Source: Oscheius sp. JU75 (lineage: Eukaryota > Nematoda > Chromadorea > Rhabditida > Rhabditidae). Taken from it: a stretch of 64,000 nt of DNA. The notes beneath the pieces were generated by a model that was given only the letters and a program-made list of their open reading frames with translations, did no database searches and was not told the origin of the DNA. Location of the stretch: assembly GCA_037178855.1 (NCBI GenBank), contig JASJZC010000007.1, forward strand, positions 9,486,001 through 9,550,000. Direction: 5' to 3'. Shown here piece by piece: positions 58,240-64,000 of this stretch (position 1 is its first letter; every line of letters begins with the position of its first letter). The position numbers and the translations under genes are program-made.

Positions 58240-60170
58240 TAAACCTCCCGCTCCACATATGTATCAATTGCAGGGTATTGGCCGACTATCCCAGTGCTTT
58301 AATAAATTGTCAGCACCCGCCAATTTACTTCTGGGGACTGCCCATGATTACACGGGAGAACACTTTTCCTCAGCTCCTTGATGAATGGAAAAGGTCTTTT
58401 GACGATAATTGCAAGGAGGGCCCAAATGAGGCCGCTTGACACTTCACACACACGCACAAATTCAAACATACAACTACCGCAATGCGATTCTGCCGTAACC
58501 TGTGAATAATTTCTTACGATTAGACACGCTCTGACGGGTCATAAATTTATGAGCACACGCATCCTCAAGTCCGTTGGTTGCCTCCTGTAGTTCTCTTTTC
58601 TTAGAACTGATTGGCTTCGGATACTAAGCCCCAATTACCTTTTATTCGAGTCATTTGTCGCCTCGGAATGGAGTTGTGTTTCCAGTTTTAATAAGGTCTG
58701 CTAGAAGCTACGGTTACTGGAGAATCAATATTTCGGTAGCCTGTTACAAAAGACTCCTTGAATGTTCAATAATGTTTACAGAAAGCGTACACGTTTTGTT
58801 TCGCATGACTACCGATATCCTTTTCGATACCAGTTTTCTTGGATAGATTTTCCTGAAATACGGATCCTTGCCCCTTTGTCTCTGTTGCCCGTTCATCTAT
58901 GCCGCAGTAGCTGGCTTATTTCTATAATTCCGAGACAAACTTATGTCGCCTGATTTGTCGGATTCTCTGGACACCGATACAGACGGTCACAATTCCGTAA
59001 TAATATGGACTCTCTAGCTGTCGAACAACCCTGAGCTCGAACCCTGAAAGTCTCGAGAAGAAGCTATTTTCTGTCAATGCAATGTCCCATTCTTAGTTAA
59101 AAACAACTTGTGTCATTCATAATAGTGTTGAAGTGATGAAGCCTCCCTCAAAAACTGATGAATAGAGCGTTGGCCGCATGTAAGCTCATGGTACGCTGAA
59201 ATTGGTTCCAGGATGGTCGAAACCCCTGCAAACTTTCTTTCATCTCACTTTCTGCACGGGAAACTACACCCGGTACGATAATCCAAGACAATTGATAACT
59301 GGCTCAACTTTACGTGCCTCTTTGTCAAACTGCTAGCTGTCTGTAGCTTCTACTCTGGTTTGCGTCCAATACAGTTGCAGCCGAAACTTTGCAACTGGCA
59401 CGTACCCTTCGCGTTGCCTTCGCCGGTAGGTCGCACCTTCCAAAGACAGACTCCAAAGAAGTTCATCCCCGAAGGGCGCGGAGATAGTTCACTAGAGTTC
59501 TTTGTTCACAGCGAGAGAAAAGATCGGACACCATTTTTTCTAGCAAATGATCGATTACAACTAAGAGGACATTGACTTTTAACGTTTTGAGGCAAAATTT
59601 TAATCAGAGAAGTGCAGCGATGCGGCGGAGATGACTCTATACTGCCTTGGCACCAGTGTCTTAATTAATTTATGTGCGCTCCTTGTTACCTCCTTCACTC
59701 CTCGCATTTGACTGAACTCGTTTTGAACTGTCGATTCTTATCACCTCCCCCGACCCAAAAGCTCCCTGCCGTTTTCTCAAAGTTATGGCGTGATAAGAGA
59801 GGTCCAAAACCGGTTTAATGGGACAAATTTCGGTCTTGAAAATATGACGAATAGGACGGGAAACAAAAAGCGAGTAACTGCCACTGCTGAATGTGTACCT
59901 ATTGTGTATGAAGCAGAATCGGAATATTCTAGCCAGGTTGAAACATGACCCCACGGCGGTCCCGATTTGGTTACCCTCTGTTCCCTAGCGGGTATTACTC
60001 CATACTTTCATGTCAAGCAGCTATTATCCTCTACCCATGGATTCTCCTCCCTTTTCTTCAGTGATGAGTGCAGCCTTCCGGCTGGGTAGTCACGGCAGCC
60101 TTCTCCCCACTCTTTTGTCAACACCACTGACTTTTATTTTAGGAGCATTGCTCCACTTTCAAAGCCGGCT
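58240..60170. other. stretch without a supported gene
   Basis: About 1.9 kb between two + genes. Short frames only. The CATTCCGGCATAGCC-like stretch just before 60179 is the leader of the Ly6-like gene. No tRNA or repeat was established. Confidence 0.4.
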
Positions 60171-60178
60171 ATGCCGGA

Positions 60179-60589
60179 ATGAGACTACTAGTTCTGCTGA
60201 TTATGACCACAGCTCAAGGTTGGCATCTAAAAAGGAACGTTGACATTTGGTTTCAGCCACAGCCGTCTTCTGCATCGATGGGACGGATTGTGACACCAAT
60301 TGCGCCATTTGTGAAGGGGCTGGATGCCTCCGAATCACTGGGTACAGATCTATTTTTCTGGTAACAAGATGAATGTTTCAGGCAGCATCCGACTAAGGGA
60401 CCCACCGTCGCGCTGACATGTTTGCCACATGATGCATATATCCATTTGACGCATCCGGAAGGCTGCCGCACCGATCTGACCACTCATAAGAAGACCTGCC
60501 TCTGCAGTGATGGCGATTTTTGCAATGGAGTGGCTACACGATATCAAAACTTGGTGATCCTTGTCTTTGTCCTTCTCTGCCTCTATTAA
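60179..60589 (+). CDS. Ly6-like protein with C-terminal hydrophobic (GPI-type) tail
   Basis: Three exons join in frame. Exon 1 reads MRLLVLLIMTTAQ (signal peptide). After a 37-base intron: TAVFCIDGTDCDTNCAICEG and AGCLRITG. After a second 38-base intron: QHPTKGPTVALTCLPHDAYI, HLTHPEGCRTDLTTHKKTCL and CSDGDFCNGVATRYQN, then LVILVFVLLCLY and TAA at 60587-60589. The ten cysteines, the CLCSDGDFCNG end motif and a hydrophobic C-terminus are the full plan of a GPI-anchored Ly6/uPAR-superfamily protein. The precursor is about 110 residues. It is a different subfamily from the Ly6-like gene at 7.5 kb. The function is unknown; Ly6 proteins in nematodes can modulate receptors or channels (family knowledge). 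Confidence 0.85.
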
Positions 60590-60855
60590 AGTCTTAAATC
60601 CTGGTCCCCTTCGCAAGGGCAAACGCCGAAATCGGTCTTTGTTCTCGCTTGGGAGAATGACAAATTCTTATCATTTTTCGATTGTTGCAAACCAGGAGTA
60701 CAGCAACTTCGCTACAGAACCTCAAATAACTGAAAGTTGAATGAAATACGGTCAGCTTTCCTGCTTATGACTCTCCCTTACTACCGATTGACTCTTCAAT
60801 AACTGATTAAATATTTCACGACAAACATAGTCCCAGCGAAATACAGTATACACAT

Positions 60856-62240
60856 TTATTGCTTCTTCTGACCTTCTCTCACAGCATAAGGCTGAGTTGT
60901 TCGCTTAGTATCAACGTATTGAGCAACATAGCCCTCAGTAGTTCTATGAAACGGAACATATTTTGGTGTATTGATCATCGGGACTCCTCCAATCCCTGGA
61001 TGACGCTGTTTTTGGTAGGTTCTTCTATGCACAGCTCGATTTCCTGTTTCGCTGTCTCTCATCCCAAAAGCTTCATGGAAGATGGCTTTCTGTCTCGGAC
61101 GACGGATTCTGATCTTTCTCAAGAGCTTTCTCTGGCCCTTCCAGCTTTTTCGTCTTGCCGGCAGAGTAATGTCGGCAAAATCGTAGGGAAGTGGGGTCGC
61201 CGTGCTAGTCTCTGCTGCGGTCTCGGTAGAAACAATTGACGTTGAAGTCTGCTCTTTGTAGGTGGTCGTGTCGTTGAAATAGCTCTCCGTGGCGGTTGTG
61301 CTTGAAGAAGAAGCAGTGTGGCCCACTCTATTCTCTTCTATAATGAATTGGTCACAAAGTATGTGCGTTTGGGCTTGATGTCTGCTGCGAATCCTCCAGT
61401 TGCCATCGACACAATCCATCTAAACTTCGATCTTTTTCTAACCAAAAATCAGCGAACCGTAACGCGAACTGTAGAGCCTTTTGTCTTGCGAACGTGGTCC
61501 GGTTTGATTCCAATCGAGTCGGGTGATTCGGGAAAGGTCATGATGTACAGGCTTCCGCCAAGATCTACCTAAAAAGGAGTATTACTGTAGCGCCTGAACT
61601 TGCGCTCAAACTTTCTTGTTCGGTCATAAATTGCGAAGAAAAGGAATTTGATTTTCGAAGCTTTCTAAGTTTAGCTAATCTTACGATACAGTACGGGCAC
61701 GAACATACTTTTACCAAAGAGACAGTCAGGATCTGATACTGTCTTGAAGAGTTGTGACACTATACAATAACAAAAGTTTCCACAGCATGTGCTCGAAGGT
61801 CACGTTTCACTTTGTGTTTCCTACCTCGCTACTTCTTGAGCACTTCTTTATTACTCTATCTTTTTGACTCTGAACCGCACCAATCGTACCATGGGAGCTG
61901 CAAACTTAAAACTTCTGGCAATCACACAGACAAAGAGGACCTTGATTTCAGATATAATGGAATAATAGAGCCAAAGGCAATCAAAATGCGGCCCAAAGAA
62001 TTACCTTCCTTCCGCATTCCACCTCCACTGTGTCTCGACATTCGTTCATAAAGTTTCTGGTCATCTTCTCGCACTTCCAAACATCCGAGTTATCCGTCCA
62101 GACGGTCATACCTACGAGTGGATCGTCACAGCCTGTAATTTTGTGCTGTGAGCAGGATTTAGATAACACAAACCAGAGCAGGAAAGATCAGCTAGACAAG
62201 CGAGAGCAAGTGATGAAACTCCAATCAACAGACGGATCAT
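60856..62240 (-). CDS. secreted C6-like domain protein with Thr-rich and basic tail
   Basis: The start at 62240 gives the signal peptide MIRLLIGVSSLALACLA. A 41-base intron leads to SGCDDPLVGMTVWTDNSDVW and KCEKMTRNFMNECRDTVE. Splicing at GAG|GTGGAA joins VDLGGSLYIMTFPESPDSIG (61570 on), and a 49-base intron joins STMDCVDGNWRIRSRHQAQT and HILCDQF. The spacing (paired Cys at the start, central Cys, then MDCxDGNWxxxxxxxxxxxILC) fits the nematode C6 domain. After it come a Ser/Thr-rich stretch (TASSSSTTATESYFNDTTTY), probably O-glycosylated, and a highly basic region (RRKSWKGQRKLLRKIRIRRP) to TAA at 60856. A last 187-codon open frame from 61419 holds most of it. AATAAA overlaps the stop. An extracellular role is likely; function unknown. 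Confidence 0.7.
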
Positions 62241-62699
62241 TCGAAGTGAAACTGTCTGAGAGAAAGATGAAAATTGAGATTAACCCCCAACTAGTTCCAC
62301 ATCTCGATGACTAATCAAGTCACAAAGTGCTCCCAGTGTTCTCTCTTTGTTTAACGTAGGGTCAAAGTTCCGATGAGAGACGAGCAGCAAATAGCAGCAC
62401 AGTCCAACAATCTATTTTGTTGGCTGGCGATGGAGCTCACAAAGAAAGTCTGCTGAGTCTGATCAGAGTTTGGTAGAACACAAACTCTTTTTAGTTCAAG
62501 ATAGGAATTTACCAGGATAATCTCTGAAAGCTGCCTAAAGTACTACCTGACTTGAAATATGTGAAGCTTCTGCCCCCGTGCTGTCTCACGCCGGGAAATG
62601 AGAAAATAGATTCGGCTCCACATACATTTTTTCACTTCCAACGTTTTTTGGAATTGCAAAGCGTTTTTTTGCCTCCGAAATATACAATTTTTGAAAGCT

Positions 62700-63045
62700 C
62701 CCTTAAGTGGGGTGAGACAGTATGGGTGCGACAGTTCCAAGTAATCAAATATTGGTACAGGCTGCGTCTAAAGCAACTTAAGGATAAGCCACGGAAGAAG
62801 TCTATCCAGGACGGTTAGTAAAAACTTTACCGGGTACCTCACAATTCAATATGATCCCAAGGTGGTGAGGCGGTACGGATACGACAACCAATTCATTAAA
62901 ATTCGGTACAGGAAGCGCTTGAATTAACTTAAAGGTATTTATAGGAAGAAATCTATCCAGGACGTTCAGTAGAGACTATAGTGATTACCTCACGATCCAA
63001 CCAGGATGATTAGACGGTACGGGTGCTACAACCAAATCATCCGAC
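62700..63045 (+). repeat. degenerate tandem repeat, period about 145
   Basis: Two full units and the start of a third. Matching words are GTGAGACAGTATGGGTGCGA / GTGAGGCGGTACGGATACGA / ATTAGACGGTACGGGTGCTA (62712, 62866, about 63013). Others are TTGGTACAGG / TCGGTACAGG, GGAAGAAGTCTATCCAGGAC / GGAAGAAATCTATCCAGGAC and TACCTCAC / TACCTCAC. Units differ by about 20-25 percent. The repeat lies between two genes, with nothing coding seen in it. Confidence 0.7.
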
Positions 63046-63472
63046 TACATTTTCTTCTCATCCCGCATTCACTAGACACATCTGGTATTTTTTTCTCAAT
63101 TCCTGTGCAGAAGTGTGACAAAGCCACACATCTTTCCTCCCTCTCGACCTGATAACAGCTCTGTTTGCTTGTCTTGCAGAGATAAAAGTGTATCTAGCTT
63201 CCACATCTGCTGACGAATTTGTAAGCGATAGCGGCGTCAGTCAGTGTTCATACGAGGCGGGCCTCTTCAAAAGTCGAGAAATGGAAAGATCACTGGCTGG
63301 TGATTGTTGCGCCCGTGACGAACGTTGTCTGTGTATTTTGTCAGACTTTGTTCTCTGAGATTTGCAGAGTGGTCACTGCACAAGGTACATTGGATTTAGG
63401 ACACAAACTTTCTCTTCAACCAGTTTGCAGATTTAATCTGCATTTCGAGTACGGAATCAAGATGGGCATATC

Positions 63473-63809
63473 ATGAAACAGATGCTTCTTTTAATTGCCG
63501 CTCTATTGTTTATCCCTCCAGTATTTTCGGATACTTGTGGATGGGATCTGGAGTCAAAAGTATGGTGATTTTATAGCTCTGACCCCCTTTTCAGTCTGAT
63601 CTGGAGGTCGCCATTCAAAGCCGCAAACCAGTCGAGAAAAATCTTGTAAAGATTGAGGTAAGGGTATATGTTTATTAAGCAGATTTGTACTCACAAACAA
63701 ATAGAAATCGGAACTTTTATATAGTTTTGCCCTGCAGGAATGGGATGTGGGTGATTTGGAGCAACTGCACGACAGTCGGCTTTTCAAGCTTTGGAATAAT
63801 GACTCCTGA
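63473..63809 (+). CDS. small secreted protein, unknown
   Basis: Three exons in frame. Exon 1 reads MKQMLLLIAALLFIPPVFSD (signal peptide) then TCGWDLESK. A 35-base intron (GTATGG...TTTTCAG) joins SDLEVAIQSRKPVEKNLVKI and E. A third exon after CCTGCAG reads EWDVGDLEQLHDSRLFKLWN and NDS with TGA at 63807-63809. The precursor is 73 residues and the mature part is about 52, acidic, with a single Cys. AATAAA follows at about 63841. No dibasic site followed by Gly is present, so it does not look like an amidated neuropeptide. Function unknown. Confidence 0.72.
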
Positions 63810-64000
63810 TATGTCTCAGAGACCGGTGTGTTAATGTATCGAATAAATTATTGTCTTCGCTCCAAAGTTTACGGCTTCGCGTAGCAGGCATCCAAATAAG
63901 TGTGGGCAAATTCTTCGACGATAGATCGGTCCGGGATCTTTTGCGACATTCCGTAGAAGGCTGCCTGAACCTTTTAGCATATTTTGGCTTAAAAATGACT

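Noticed and set aside
1-64000. CRISPR array, bacterial operon, phage or viral genes
   Set aside because: No regularly spaced repeats, no ribosome-binding-site-led operons and no viral protein motifs were seen; the gene structure is animal throughout.

Overview
The window looks like nuclear DNA of a nematode, probably a free-living chromadorean, although the species cannot be named. The evidence is a membrane-anchored collagen with Gly-X-Y repeats, a ShK cysteine module, two Ly6/uPAR-type proteins, a C6-like domain, GGY-rich secreted peptides of the caenacin/NLP style, and many short introns (mostly 34-50 bases) ending in TTTCAG or TTTTAG. Nothing prokaryotic or viral was recognised. Because genes are split into small exons, most of the models below were built by joining reading frames at GT...AG boundaries by eye. 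Where I could not close a model, I say so.

Layout. 0-5 kb: the 3' end of an unknown + gene, two related GGYP-rich secreted peptide genes on -, and a rhodopsin-type neuropeptide GPCR on -. 7.5-11 kb: a Ly6-like gene (+) converging on a transmembrane collagen with an unusual basic tail (-). 11.8-19.4 kb: three + genes in a row: a RAB5IF (OPTI/RCAF1) homologue, an O-fucose beta-1,3-glucosyltransferase (B3GLCT type) ending in HNEL, and a secreted Reeler-domain protein with ShK-like modules. 19.6-22.9 kb: pyruvate dehydrogenase E2 (-). 23.8-27 kb: an unresolved multi-exon - gene followed by a perfect 35-bp hairpin. 28-33 kb: an uncharacterised secreted coiled-coil protein (+), a Cys-rich secreted protein (-) and a very small neuropeptide precursor with one W(X6)W-amide peptide (-).

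35-45 kb is gene-poor: a secreted protein with internal repeats (-), a fragmentary - gene, a secreted beta-rich protein (-), then about 5 kb without a convincing gene. 45-51 kb: a small membrane protein, 3-hydroxyacyl-CoA dehydrogenase and an unresolved Cys-containing gene (all -), then a small + ORF. 52-58 kb: a GTPBP1/2-type GTPase and a methyltransferase-like protein (+). 60-64 kb: a second Ly6-like gene (+), a C6-like/Thr-rich secreted protein (-), degenerate tandem repeats and a 73-residue secreted protein (+).

Themes: a large share of the genes encode secreted or surface proteins (cuticle, Ly6, ShK, C6, GGY peptides), mixed with housekeeping metabolism (PDH-E2, HADH) and ER/secretory functions (B3GLCT, RAB5IF). 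The neuropeptide gene is the most interesting item because it is easily missed: 72 codons in two exons. Several inverted-repeat elements (33.5, 32.3, 19.8 and 27.1 kb) and a two-copy dispersed repeat (7.0 and 15.4 kb) suggest small non-autonomous transposons.
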